A stretch of DNA of 64,000 bases from a bacterium (GCA_030535355.1 JAUNIO010000011.1:1-64000), one strand, 5' to 3'; positions 44,083-52,810 are shown, counted from the first letter of the stretch. A program made the numbers and translations. The notes: generated by a model not told the origin, from the letters alone.

Positions 44083-44904
44083 ATGAAAAACTATCGCTAC
44101 ATACGCATTGCCTTAGCGCTGCTGAGTTTCGCGGCCATCAACTGCGCCTTTATCGACATCAGCGGCTGGGGCATGCGCCATTGCGGCTGGCTGGCGCAGT
44201 GGCAGCTGGTACCTGCCGTGCTCTCCCTGAATTTTTTCGCTTTGGCGGCCATACTTTTGATCACCTATCTGGGCGGGCGCCATTACTGCTCATATATCTG
44301 CCCGCTGGGTATCTTCCAAGATATAATGGCCCGCTGTGGGCACCGTACCCCCAAAAAGCAACCCTATTCCCCTGCTCCTGAGTACCGCAAACTGCGGTTA
44401 ATTACTCTGATAGTATTCATAGCTTTAGCAGTCTGCGGGTTCCTAAACATAGCCTGTCTTCTCGATCCCTACGGCATGTATGGGCGCATAGCGGCAGAGA
44501 TATTCTCTCCGCTCTACAGTCAGGGCAACAACTGGCTGGCCTACCAGGCTGCCAGTCAGGACAGCTACGCCTTTGCCAGCGTCCCCCTGCGGCCCCACAG
44601 CCTCATCGTTTTAACCGTAGCGGTTCTCAGCCTGATCGGCATAACCGCCACGGCTTGGCTCCAAGGCCGCCTATACTGCAATGCCGTCTGCCCGGTAGGA
44701 ACATTTTTAGGGCTGATCAGTTCTCATTCGCTCTGCCGAGTGCGCCTCAATGAAGAAAAATGCGTTTCCTGCAAGATGTGCGAACGCGTCTGCAAAAGCG
44801 GCTGCATTGACATCAGCGCCAAAACCATAGATAACAGCCGCTGCGTAGTCTGCGGCCGCTGCTGGCAAACCTGCAAAGTAGAGGGTATCAGATATGGCAA
44901 ATAA
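44083..44904 (+). CDS. NapH-like membrane iron-sulfur protein
   Basis: A 273-residue inner-membrane protein with about four hydrophobic helices. NapH/CcoG-type Cys motifs GRHYCSYICPLG and GRLYCNAVCPVG lie at the membrane, and two ferredoxin-type 4Fe-4S sets are C-terminal (CVSCKMCERVCKSG and CVVCGRCWQTCK). NapH passes electrons from menaquinol or ubiquinol to periplasmic partners such as NapG. A signal-like first helix is present. GGAG precedes the start, and the next gene begins 11 bases before this one stops, so the three-gene set is translationally coupled. The terminal electron acceptor is presumably the aldo/keto reductase. Confidence 0.87.
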   Translation: MKNYRYIRIALALLSFAAINCAFIDISGWGMRHCGWLAQWQLVPAVLSLNFFALAAILLITYLGGRHYCSYICPLGIFQDIMARCGHRTPKKQPYSPAPEYRKLRLITLIVFIALAVCGFLNIACLLDPYGMYGRIAAEIFSPLYSQGNNWLAYQAASQDSYAFASVPLRPHSLIVLTVAVLSLIGITATAWLQGRLYCNAVCPVGTFLGLISSHSLCRVRLNEEKCVSCKMCERVCKSGCIDISAKTIDNSRCVVCGRCWQTCKVEGIRYGK

Positions 44905-45544
44905 CGGTAACGGCAAAATAACCCGCCGCGCCTTTCTCAGCGGTTTAGCAGTTTTGGGCACAGCCAGTGCGGCTCAGGCGCAAAAAAAGTTTAAAAAATA
45001 TATAGCCCCGCCGGCCAAGTATAAAGCGCCCTATCCCCGCCAGGAATATATCACGCCCCCAGGTTCGCAGAGCCATGCGCATTTCCAGCGTCTGTGCACG
45101 GGCTGTCAGCTCTGCGTAAGCGCCTGTCCCAATCAGGTTCTGACCAGTTCCGCCTCTTCGGAGTTTCGGTTTGCGCAGCCAGTGCTGACCTATGAACGCG
45201 GTTTTTGCCGCCCCGGCTGCACTCGCTGCTCGCATGTCTGCCCTACAGGAGCCATTAAGCCTATCGACAAAGAGACCAAAAGTTCTCTGCAGATCGGACG
45301 GGCTGTCTTCAACCTGCAGGCCTGCGTAACAGTCAAAGATGGAGTGCACTGCGGTTTGTGCTCGCGGCGCTGCCCGGCCGGGGCCATAACCATGGTTAAC
45401 TCCGAATACCAAGGCCGGCAGGTACGCGTTCCCGCTGTCAACGAAGCCCGCTGTATCGGTTGCGGTGCCTGCGAGCATTACTGCCCAGCCACCCCACAAA
45501 GCGCCATCCACGTGGAAGGAATTCAAGTTCATAAGACCATATAA
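44894..45544 (+). CDS. NapG/MauM-like periplasmic ferredoxin with Tat signal
   Basis: A 216-residue protein with a clear twin-arginine signal (KITRRAFLSGLAVLG, cut after AQA), so it is folded with its clusters before export. Four ferredoxin-type Cys sets follow: CTGCQLCVSACPN, CRPGCTRCSHVCPTG, CGLCSRRCPAG and CIGCGACEHYCPA, implying up to four 4Fe-4S clusters. This is the NapG/MauM pattern. With the upstream NapH-like protein it should form a quinol-to-periplasm electron wire. No nitrate reductase or methylamine dehydrogenase is nearby, so the partner is likely the aldo/keto reductase in the same operon. The 139-base gap that follows separates it from the kinase. Confidence 0.87.
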   Translation: MANNGNGKITRRAFLSGLAVLGTASAAQAQKKFKKYIAPPAKYKAPYPRQEYITPPGSQSHAHFQRLCTGCQLCVSACPNQVLTSSASSEFRFAQPVLTYERGFCRPGCTRCSHVCPTGAIKPIDKETKSSLQIGRAVFNLQACVTVKDGVHCGLCSRRCPAGAITMVNSEYQGRQVRVPAVNEARCIGCGACEHYCPATPQSAIHVEGIQVHKTI

Positions 45545-45683
45545 TAGAGCAAACGTCTTTGAACGGCATTTAATAATATCCGGCTGCACAATCTATCTGA
45601 CACCGCCTTTTAGCAGCCTGCAGAATATCGCAGGTTAAAAAAAGTGGCGCACGCTAGGCGCTGCAGCCTATATTTGTCATATT

Positions 45684-47243
45684 ATGAGCACATACAGTCC
45701 CGATCTCAGCCTGCAGATTGATTTAAAACAAACCAATATCAACGATCTCTCTACCAATTTAAACGACCTCATTTCTGCCAGCGGCGGCCAGGGCGGCATC
45801 CTGACCACCTGGGGCAGCGAGAACCCTGAACAGCCCCAGTTTGTAACTTGCGGTGTGCCGATTCAGTCCAAGGAAAGCCTGTGCGCCGAACTGGCCAGCT
45901 TCGCGCCCGAAATCGCCAGCGGGGATTTAGCAGCGATAAGCGAACTGCAGTGCCGCTTTGAGACTGAGGCTATCCGGGAAAAATTAGGGGGGCTAAACGC
46001 TGTCGTCATACCGGTGGTGGCGTCAGGCAAGCCTCTGGGCATGTTCTGCCTGCTTCACCGCGGCGAAGTGCCGGGGTTTGTCAAAGAATCCCCACAAATA
46101 TACAATTTAGTAGCCGACCACTTAGACGTAGTACTCAACAATGCCGCTCTGCTGCAAAAGTTGCTGCGCGATCGGCTTTGGTACGAATCGCTGCTGCGCA
46201 ACGCCAAAGACGGCATAGTCGTGGTCAACATGGAAGGCAAAATAGTTGGCGTCAACGAGGCTTTAGAAAAGCTAAGCGGATGGAAAGTCTCCGAAATTGT
46301 CGGGCAGCCCTATTATAAAATTTTTCCGCTGCAATTCACCCAAGCCCGAGGCACACACGGCCAAAAGCAGAACAGCCTGGCGCTGAGCAAGAGCAAGAAT
46401 ATCTTGGACTTTGCGATCTTCCAAGACCCTCTCGAAGGGGAGCTGACAGCCCGTTCCGGAATGGTTATCGATGTAGAAGTCAGCGGGGTTACCGTAAGCG
46501 ACAGGCGCAATAAAATCTGCGGATGGTTTATGGTCCTGCGCGACATTACGCGGCGCAAAGAATTAGAGCGGATGGGGAAAATATTTCTCTCCGCCATGTC
46601 GCACGAATTGCAGACTCCCATCGCGGTCATCAAAGGCTTCGCTGGCCTGCTCAGCGATCCCGAATTGGAATTATCCCCTGAGGTCATTCGAGAAAAAGCC
46701 GCAGTCATTTACGACGAAGGCGACCGTCTGCAAAAAATGGTCCGGCAGATGCTGGAGGCTACTTCCATCCAGGCAGGCGGCATCAAACTGCATTGCGAAG
46801 CTGTCAGCCTAGGCGAGCTCATCGAACGGGCCCTGCGCCGTTTCGAAGCGATGGCCGCGCAAAAACAAGTGACTATCACGGCTAATTACCCCGAGGGACT
46901 GCCGGCCGTCTGGGGAGACCCATCCCGCATTGAGCAGGTTTTGACCAACCTCATCGAGAATGCTCTAAAACACGGGGCGGGGGGATATATTGAAATCAGC
47001 GCGGCAGAGGAGTATTCCAGCATCTTAGTGCGCGTCAGCGACTGCGGCCCGGGCATTGCCAAAGATGAACAGGGAAGAATTTTCGGTATGTTTCAGCGCG
47101 GATCGGAAACAAAAGTGCGCGGCAGCGGTTTAGGCCTATTTATCGCCCAGGCAATTATCGAAGCTCACGGAGGGCGCATCGGCGTGGAAACCGCCCCATC
47201 TGGCGGGGCTTGCTTTTATTTCAGCCTTCCCAAAGAACAGTAA
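45684..47243 (+). CDS. Soluble sensor histidine kinase (GAF-PAS-HisKA-HATPase)
   Basis: A 519-residue kinase with no membrane segment, so it senses a cytoplasmic signal. About residues 15-160 look like a GAF domain (VVIPVVASGKPLGMFCLL), about 165-300 a PAS domain (AKDGIVVVNMEGKIVGVNEALEKLSGW), then the phosphorylated H-box SAMSHELQTPIAV with His307, and the ATP-binding N, G1 and G2 boxes (NLIENALKHG, VSDCGPGIA, RGSGLGLFI). It autophosphorylates and should pass phosphate to the regulator encoded 33 bases downstream. No ribosome site is obvious before the ATG. Its target genes are unknown; the adjacent electron-transfer operon is a candidate. Confidence 0.92.
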   Translation: MSTYSPDLSLQIDLKQTNINDLSTNLNDLISASGGQGGILTTWGSENPEQPQFVTCGVPIQSKESLCAELASFAPEIASGDLAAISELQCRFETEAIREKLGGLNAVVIPVVASGKPLGMFCLLHRGEVPGFVKESPQIYNLVADHLDVVLNNAALLQKLLRDRLWYESLLRNAKDGIVVVNMEGKIVGVNEALEKLSGWKVSEIVGQPYYKIFPLQFTQARGTHGQKQNSLALSKSKNILDFAIFQDPLEGELTARSGMVIDVEVSGVTVSDRRNKICGWFMVLRDITRRKELERMGKIFLSAMSHELQTPIAVIKGFAGLLSDPELELSPEVIREKAAVIYDEGDRLQKMVRQMLEATSIQAGGIKLHCEAVSLGELIERALRRFEAMAAQKQVTITANYPEGLPAVWGDPSRIEQVLTNLIENALKHGAGGYIEISAAEEYSSILVRVSDCGPGIAKDEQGRIFGMFQRGSETKVRGSGLGLFIAQAIIEAHGGRIGVETAPSGGACFYFSLPKEQ

Positions 47244-47276
47244 ATAATATTAAGCTTTTGACTAAGGAGATGTGCA

Positions 47277-47987
47277 ATGGCCAGCGATAATGAATTCAAA
47301 GGACGGCGGCTGGTAGCAGTTGAAGACGAGCCTCACGTACTGGATTTAATTAGGACTACTTTAGAAAGCGCGGGATTCATCGTTTCCGCTGCCATGACCG
47401 GCAAAGAGGGCATCCAGCGCATTCGCAACGAACTGCCTGATTTAGCGCTGCTCGATGTCAATCTTCCCGATATGACAGGCTTCCAAGTCTTGGAAGACGT
47501 GCGCAAATCGCTGGGCATTCCCTGCATTATGCTGACCGTGCAAGATGATGAAGATTCCCGGGTGCGTGGCCTGGAACTGGGGGCGGACGACTACATCGGC
47601 AAACCCTTCGGGCACCGCGAGCTGGTCAGCAGGGTTAAAGCTGTGCTGCGCCGCTCCGAAGCGCCGGCCCCTTTAGCCCGCAACCTGGTAACCGTCGATG
47701 ACCGTCTCAGCGTGGATTTCGATCACCGCAAAGTCATCGTAGGCGGGGAAGAAGTGCATCTGCGCCCCACTGAATATAAACTGCTCCATCACTTCATCAA
47801 TAATCCCGGGAAGCTGCTTTCCCACGAAAACCTGCTCTCCAAAGTATGGGGGCCGGAATACCGCGACGATACCCAATTATTGCGCCTGTACGTCAACTAT
47901 CTGCGCAAAAAAATCGAAGCCGACCCAGCCAATCCCCGCTACATTTTTAACGAGCGCGGCATAGGTTACCGCTTTACGGAATATTAA
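47277..47987 (+). CDS. OmpR/PhoB-family response regulator
   Basis: A 236-residue regulator. The receiver domain (about 10-125) has the acidic pocket VEDE, the phosphoacceptor Asp60 in LLDVNLPDMTG, and Thr/Lys switch residues (MLTVQD, GKPFG). The winged-helix DNA-binding domain (about 140-235) has LRPTEYKLLHHFINNPGKLL and LRLYVNYLRKKIE, ending in ERGIGYRF. AAGGAG precedes the start. It is the cognate partner of the preceding kinase. Confidence 0.95.
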   Translation: MASDNEFKGRRLVAVEDEPHVLDLIRTTLESAGFIVSAAMTGKEGIQRIRNELPDLALLDVNLPDMTGFQVLEDVRKSLGIPCIMLTVQDDEDSRVRGLELGADDYIGKPFGHRELVSRVKAVLRRSEAPAPLARNLVTVDDRLSVDFDHRKVIVGGEEVHLRPTEYKLLHHFINNPGKLLSHENLLSKVWGPEYRDDTQLLRLYVNYLRKKIEADPANPRYIFNERGIGYRFTEY

Positions 47988-48025
47988 AACAGCCCATCAC
48001 AGCTTCACGCCACTGAGGATTTGCC

Positions 48026-48709
48026 ATGGAAGAAAACTGGTTAAACGACGATTACGTGCGCTATTATAACAATTCCTATCAAACTCCGCAGGAGGAATTT
48101 GCCGCGTACTTAAAACTTTTGAGCATCAGTTCTGAAGACACCGTATTGGATTTGGGCTGCGGCAACGGCGATTTCCTAGAACTAGCTGCTCCCGAGACAA
48201 AATGCGCCATAGGCGTGGACATCTCCCCGCTGCAGGTCAGCTTAGCCAACGAGCGTCTGCGCCAATTTCCCCACGCCACGGCGATCTGTACGGACTTCGT
48301 CAGCTGCGCGGCTGCTCTGCGGCAGCAAAACGGACTTCCTCCCATAACCGCAATTTTTTCCCGCAAAGCCCTGCATCATCTGACCGACCCGGAAAAACAC
48401 GCAATGCTCCAGGCCCTAGCGCCGCTAATTGCGCCGGAGGCAAAACTGTACATAGAAGACGGCATCTTCTTCAAGTTTGAGCGCGGGCATATCCAAGAAA
48501 ACATGAATGAGCTGCTGGAAGAATGCGCTCAGTATTACGGAAAAGCTTGGGAGCAAAAGCGCGGCGATCTGCTGAACTCTTTCCTGAATGAGCATCCCAC
48601 CGGCATCGGCTTTTGGACCCAGGAACTGGAAGCGATCGGATTTAAAGTAACCGAACTGCGCCCGCGCTCTTCCTTCTACGGCGGCATTTTGGCTAAAAAG
48701 AGCAAATAA
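48026..48709 (+). CDS. Class I SAM-dependent methyltransferase
   Basis: A 227-residue cytoplasmic methyltransferase. Motif I is VLDLGCGNGDFLEL near residue 40, followed by the acidic loop GVDISPLQ and ICTDF; post-I motifs include FSRKALHHL. The substrate cannot be told from sequence. It starts 38 bases after the response regulator, with GAGG near the ATG, so could be read from the same transcript. Its stop codon lies within the hairpin that also ends a minus-strand small RNA, so its 3' end is antisense to that RNA. It could belong with the radical SAM/ATP-grasp cluster that follows. Confidence 0.88.
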   Translation: MEENWLNDDYVRYYNNSYQTPQEEFAAYLKLLSISSEDTVLDLGCGNGDFLELAAPETKCAIGVDISPLQVSLANERLRQFPHATAICTDFVSCAAALRQQNGLPPITAIFSRKALHHLTDPEKHAMLQALAPLIAPEAKLYIEDGIFFKFERGHIQENMNELLEECAQYYGKAWEQKRGDLLNSFLNEHPTGIGFWTQELEAIGFKVTELRPRSSFYGGILAKKSK

Positions 48710-48784
48710 CCGCTCTCCTAGTCCACAAGTGAGCGGTTATTTACGAACTACTTAAGGGCTAACCGTCTATCGGCAGCATTTTCT
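48700..48784 (-). ncRNA. Orphan small RNA, antitoxin-like
   Basis: A predicted transcript of about 85 nt from the promoter at 48791-48819. It begins near TGCTGCCGATAGACGGTT, runs through a CTTAAG block and ends in the hairpin AAATAACCGCTC / GAGCGGTTATTT (48704-48742) followed by GCTCTTTTT. The layout and 5' sequence match the small RNA at 52910-52988. It overlaps the last bases of the methyltransferase gene on the other strand; no toxin-like ORF faces it. Confidence 0.65.
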
Positions 48785-48790
48785 TTATCA

Positions 48791-48819
48791 ATTATAAAAC
48801 TTGTTATCTACTCTGTCAA
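48791..48819 (-). promoter_or_regulatory. Consensus sigma-70-type promoter of the orphan small RNA
   Basis: On the minus strand, TTGACA (48819-48814), a 17-base spacer and TATAAT (48796-48791): a perfect match to the housekeeping consensus, directed away from the radical SAM gene. Confidence 0.85.
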
Positions 48820-48903
48820 TCTGCATTAAACGCGGCAGCCATAAACGCATAAATTGCATAGGAAAGCTAATCTCTGAAAAACAACGGAGTCAAGAATATA
48901 TTT

Positions 48904-49866
48904 ATGGAAAAAGTCGATTTGTTTGCGCCGGGATCGCTCGGCACCTGCTGGTACGGCAAATACCACTACATGGAGCCATGGGTGGGCTGCGGCCACTCCT
49001 GCCCCTACTGTTACGCGCGCAGCCGCCGCTCCGTGCACAACAGCCTGAAAGAGCTGAACGGCAAATTTGCCGAACCCACTCTGCAGATGCCCCGGCCCCA
49101 GCTGCTGAAAGCCATCGAAAAAGGCGTCAATAGCGGAGAGATGCACATTCTCAAGCTCTGCCGCTTCACAGACATCTTCACGCCCGGTTACGTGGCCGAT
49201 GGTCTCTCCTATGAGATTATGGAGATTTTAGCTAAGTCCAAGCTGGATCGGGTCATCATCACCACCAAGGGCGTACCCGATGAGCGCACGATAGAGCTAC
49301 TGGCCGCCAATCCTAAAATGTTCTCCTACAATGTTGCCGTCCACCCCGCCGGCATGTGGGCAGATTCCCCCATCAAAGGCCTAGATGCTCATCTGCTGGG
49401 CACAGCCCAGCGTTTAGAAGCAGCGGCCCAGGTACAAAAAGGCGGAGTTTTAACCACAGTGCATCTCGATCCCTTTGTGGCGTCCATCGACGACGATCCC
49501 CGGGCTTTACAACCCTTCTTGGAGGAACTGAAACGCTTGGGGCTTAAGCGGGTTATGTGGTCGTATCTGCTCTTATCCGGCGGCATTACCGCTTCCATGT
49601 CCGAAGCGCTCTCCCCGCAGGTCTGGCAGGATTTACAGGACCGCTACGATTTGCTGGGCGCGCGGCAAATTCTGCCCACCCAGGACGATACTATTTCTTA
49701 TGCTACCAAAGAACCTATCTTCTTAGAATCGGTCGATAAGGTCTATAACGCTCTCAAAGAAGGCGGCTTTGAATTCGTCATCTGCTCCCTGAAAAACGTG
49801 GAGACTCTGAAAAACCTCAAAAAATATCCTCTCAAAATGTTCTGCAATGGTCAATTCTACGCATAA
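48904..49866 (+). CDS. Radical SAM protein (spore photoproduct lyase-like group)
   Basis: A 320-residue enzyme with the cluster motif WVGCGHSCPYCYAR (CX3CX2C at about residues 24-31), which binds a 4Fe-4S cluster and S-adenosylmethionine to make a deoxyadenosyl radical. The overall pattern, with IITTKG, HLDPF and IWSY-like blocks, resembles the SplB/Rv2578c-like group, whose substrates are mostly unknown. It lies upstream of an ATP-grasp gene that begins 20 bases before its stop, so the two are tightly coupled. With the MFS gene that follows, this suggests a biosynthetic set. A GGAG sits about 14 bases before the ATG. Confidence 0.82.
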   Translation: MEKVDLFAPGSLGTCWYGKYHYMEPWVGCGHSCPYCYARSRRSVHNSLKELNGKFAEPTLQMPRPQLLKAIEKGVNSGEMHILKLCRFTDIFTPGYVADGLSYEIMEILAKSKLDRVIITTKGVPDERTIELLAANPKMFSYNVAVHPAGMWADSPIKGLDAHLLGTAQRLEAAAQVQKGGVLTTVHLDPFVASIDDDPRALQPFLEELKRLGLKRVMWSYLLLSGGITASMSEALSPQVWQDLQDRYDLLGARQILPTQDDTISYATKEPIFLESVDKVYNALKEGGFEFVICSLKNVETLKNLKKYPLKMFCNGQFYA

Positions 49867-51145
49867 ACTGCTGGTCGCCAACGTCGAGGAAGCTCTGCCC
49901 CAAGACGATCTGCTTTTCAGCTATTATTACGGGGAAAAATCGGCGGGCATGTTTGCCCGCTTTCTGGCGGAGCTGCACCCCGGAGATATGCTTTTGGTGC
50001 CTTGGCGGCTAGACAGCGATTTCTGCGCTTATATGGATCGCCTCATAGGTTTAGGCAGCGAAACGGCCTACGTGGTCGATGCCGGCCTTACCGATTCGCG
50101 CCTGCTGGTCGATGCGGCTTTAGCCAACGATCACGCCATGGGCGTACTCCGCAGGTACTGCAGCCCTGAAGCGTGGCATATTGAAGCGTTCATGGAAACG
50201 CCTACCGTGCTGCGCCTAGCCGAAGCTTTAGGGCTACCCCTGCAGGGCACAAATCCTAGCCTCATTAAAAGCGGGCTCATAGACAGCCTCAACGACAAGC
50301 TGTATTTTAAACATCTGGCGGAGAATGCTGGAATCCCAGTCGTCCCCGGGCACGCTGCCCACAATGCCATCGAATTGAACGCCGAGCTGCGCAATTGGGG
50401 AAAGCGCTTTCACCGCATCATGCTGCGCAAAACCAAATACGCGGGCGGAGCGGGCAATTTATCGGGTCCGGCCCGTATGCTGCAGGCCAAGATCAAAGAC
50501 TGGTACAACAGCGGCACTGTCATGGTCGAGCCCTTTTTAAACATTACCGAAGTCTCAGGGTCTTTAGTAAGCATCAGCGACAGCGGGACAGAATTGCTGG
50601 GCTGCGATCGGCAAATCTTTGAAAACGGCGGCTGGTGCGGTTTCACCGCTCCTTTCCGCACTCCCGGCGCGGAAGCTCTGTACAGGGAGTTCAACATAGA
50701 AGCCGTTTATGAAGGGGCTCTGAAGCTCGCGGAAATTGCCAGGGAGCGCGGTGCCCGGGGGCTGATGAATTTAGATTGGGCTTTTGTAGCCGGCCAGCAC
50801 GATAAGCCTGTGGTTTTAGAGTGCAATTTCCGGCGCAACGGTTTCGGTTACGTAGTAGAGTTCGCCAAGTCCTATTTCGGCAAGCGCTGGAATCGGCAGA
50901 CTCTTTACTGCCGGGAATCCATTCCCTGCGGATTTCCTTCCTTCGAACGCCTCAGTATGCGCTTAAGCGAAGTAAAATGGCGCGGGGAAAAAGTTTTTAT
51001 AGATGCTCCGAACGCAGAGCGCGGGCTGATCATTACCAATCCTCCTCGCTCAGGAAAAACTTCGCTGGCCATATTCGGGCCCGATCAGCATTATATCTCC
51101 GAGGTCTGGCGCACGGTCAGCCCCATAATCGAGGGCAAGCTTTAG
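49847..51145 (+). CDS. ATP-grasp enzyme with a possible N-terminal pre-ATP-grasp domain
   Basis: A 432-residue protein. About residues 1-125 look like a Rossmann-type pre-ATP-grasp domain. About 130-340 are an ATP-grasp fold: the first strand motif with SLNDKLYFKHLAENAGIPVVPG, a Gly-rich loop (TKYAGGAGNLSG), and the metal-binding end LMNLDWAF ... VVLECNFRRNGFGY. The last 60 residues carry NPPRSGKTSLAIFG, probably a biotin-carboxylase-like C-terminal lobe. Such enzymes join a carboxylate to an amine or thiol via an acyl-phosphate, often making peptides. No exact family is recognised. It overlaps the radical SAM gene by 20 bases and precedes an exporter by 37 bases. Confidence 0.75.
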   Translation: MVNSTHKLLVANVEEALPQDDLLFSYYYGEKSAGMFARFLAELHPGDMLLVPWRLDSDFCAYMDRLIGLGSETAYVVDAGLTDSRLLVDAALANDHAMGVLRRYCSPEAWHIEAFMETPTVLRLAEALGLPLQGTNPSLIKSGLIDSLNDKLYFKHLAENAGIPVVPGHAAHNAIELNAELRNWGKRFHRIMLRKTKYAGGAGNLSGPARMLQAKIKDWYNSGTVMVEPFLNITEVSGSLVSISDSGTELLGCDRQIFENGGWCGFTAPFRTPGAEALYREFNIEAVYEGALKLAEIARERGARGLMNLDWAFVAGQHDKPVVLECNFRRNGFGYVVEFAKSYFGKRWNRQTLYCRESIPCGFPSFERLSMRLSEVKWRGEKVFIDAPNAERGLIITNPPRSGKTSLAIFGPDQHYISEVWRTVSPIIEGKL

Positions 51146-51182
51146 CTGACGCGCCGGCTCGATCCCAGTTGTTGCTTAAACC

Positions 51183-52547
51183 ATGACAGAAATAAACCAC
51201 TCTAAAGAAGCGGGGCCAGTATCAGTCTGGAGTGAAAGGCTGGCCGTCGTTTTTTCCTTTATTTTAATCTTCGCCTTTAACTCCATCGACAACGCCATAG
51301 CCCCTATGGTCGGTCCTATCAGCCAGCATTTTGGAGTTAGCGAAGCTCGGGCTTTATGGTTAATTTCGTTTTGTTCCGGCGGCACGGTAATCGGTCTCTT
51401 CTTCGGCCCTTCCCTGCTGCAGGCTGTTCCCGCTAAGCGCTGCCTAGCCTACGTGGTGGGCCTGCTCGCCGGGACTCAGGTTCTCTTTGCCCTGTCAGCA
51501 AGCTTTCCTCTGGCCAATGCTCTGCGCTGCCTGGCGGGTTTCAGCGCTGGGCTGGTAGCCTCAGTCATGTGGCAGCTGACCTTTCACGGCGTATCCAAAG
51601 CCTATTTTCCAGCGATGATCGCCGTTTTAATGTCCGCCCGCCCCCTGGCGACAGCGATAGGCGTACCGGCAGCCGGTTTAATGGCCTTTAATTTCAGCTG
51701 GCAGCTGCCGATTTGGATTATCGCGGCCCTCACCGCCATAAGCGGTTGGCTGCTCTACTATTTTTACCCCTCAGTTCCGGCTCGCCCTTCGGCAGCCGAA
51801 CAGGCCGCACCCGCCCCGGCGGATGCCGAAGCAGCCGCAGAGAGCAGCGGCGCGAAAAAAGAGAATACCGGAGCGGCAAAAGAACAGTCCGAAAAGGAGT
51901 ATGATGAACACGCAGCCGGGGCAGCTTCGCCCCAAAACGAGAAGTGCGGTCTGCTGATGCGCATCTTAAAACCGTACGGCACCGCTCTGGCCGCACCCTA
52001 CGCCTGCGCCTATTATTTGGGCACGACCATCAACCGCATGGCTTATTTCGGTTTTTATTCGTTCTGCGGTATTTGGTTTGCCGAGCATTACGGCCTCAGC
52101 CTTAAGGATATCAGCTTCGCTTTGCTGATCATCGGAGTTACAGAAGCTGCCGTTAACTTCACCACCAACCGCATTATCAGCTGGCTGGGGCACAAAACCA
52201 CATTTCTCACCAGTTTAGGCCTATCGGCGCTGATCCTGCCTCTGTTCATCTTCGGAGGGTTAAGCCTCAAAGGAGCTGTAGCGTTAATCGCGGTCTTCAT
52301 GCTGTTAGACCGCATTTATTCCATGGCTCTAGTGATTAGCGTGCCCAAGATGTTCCCCATTGAGGGCGACATGACAGCTTTCGGCTCGCTCAATACTTTA
52401 ACAGCTTGGGGCGCAATGTGCATCATCGCCTGGCTGCAGGGTCTGCTGGGAGGTTACGGCATCTCCTGTTTGGAGGGGCTGATTTTGGGCTGCTTCTTTG
52501 TGGGGGCCGCAGCTTTGATTTATGTACAAAAAAAGACGGTATTTTAA
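51183..52547 (+). CDS. Major facilitator superfamily transporter
   Basis: A 454-residue inner-membrane protein with about twelve hydrophobic helices in two halves. A long hydrophilic loop of roughly 60 residues (about 197-260, Ala/Glu/Lys-rich, containing AEAAAESSGAKKEN) separates helices 6 and 7; it is longer than usual. The N-terminal half has RALWLISFCSGGTVIGL and LRCLAGFSAGLVAS, reminiscent of drug/H+ antiporters. Substrate is unknown. It follows the ATP-grasp gene closely, so export of the product of that pathway is a reasonable guess. No clear terminator follows before the toxin-like locus. Confidence 0.85.
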   Translation: MTEINHSKEAGPVSVWSERLAVVFSFILIFAFNSIDNAIAPMVGPISQHFGVSEARALWLISFCSGGTVIGLFFGPSLLQAVPAKRCLAYVVGLLAGTQVLFALSASFPLANALRCLAGFSAGLVASVMWQLTFHGVSKAYFPAMIAVLMSARPLATAIGVPAAGLMAFNFSWQLPIWIIAALTAISGWLLYYFYPSVPARPSAAEQAAPAPADAEAAAESSGAKKENTGAAKEQSEKEYDEHAAGAASPQNEKCGLLMRILKPYGTALAAPYACAYYLGTTINRMAYFGFYSFCGIWFAEHYGLSLKDISFALLIIGVTEAAVNFTTNRIISWLGHKTTFLTSLGLSALILPLFIFGGLSLKGAVALIAVFMLLDRIYSMALVISVPKMFPIEGDMTAFGSLNTLTAWGAMCIIAWLQGLLGGYGISCLEGLILGCFFVGAAALIYVQKKTVF

Positions 52548-52670
52548 TGACGCGTACTATCAAAGCAATGTAATTCTTTTAGAGCGCTGGGCACCAGTTT
52601 CCAAAGCGCAACGGCTTTTAACACACAAATCGGCCAGTAATAACAAACCAGTTATGAATTATATTTAAGA

Positions 52671-52699
52671 TTGTAATTGCCCGGACGCTGTGCTAGTAT
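52671..52699 (+). promoter_or_regulatory. Promoter of the mini-toxin mRNA
   Basis: TTGTAA (52671-52676), a 17-base spacer, and TAGTAT (52694-52699) preceded by TGC, an extended -10. Predicted start near 52706, just before GGTGCTGCC. Confidence 0.65.
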
Positions 52700-52810
52700 A
52701 GTTTCGGTGCTGCCATGACGGTAGACGGTTGCCCTCTCGGCGCAGAGGGCCTTTGACCCTCTGATTATTGAAAACCCGCCAGGGAAACTCAAGAAAGGAG
52801 GGCTAAAGAG

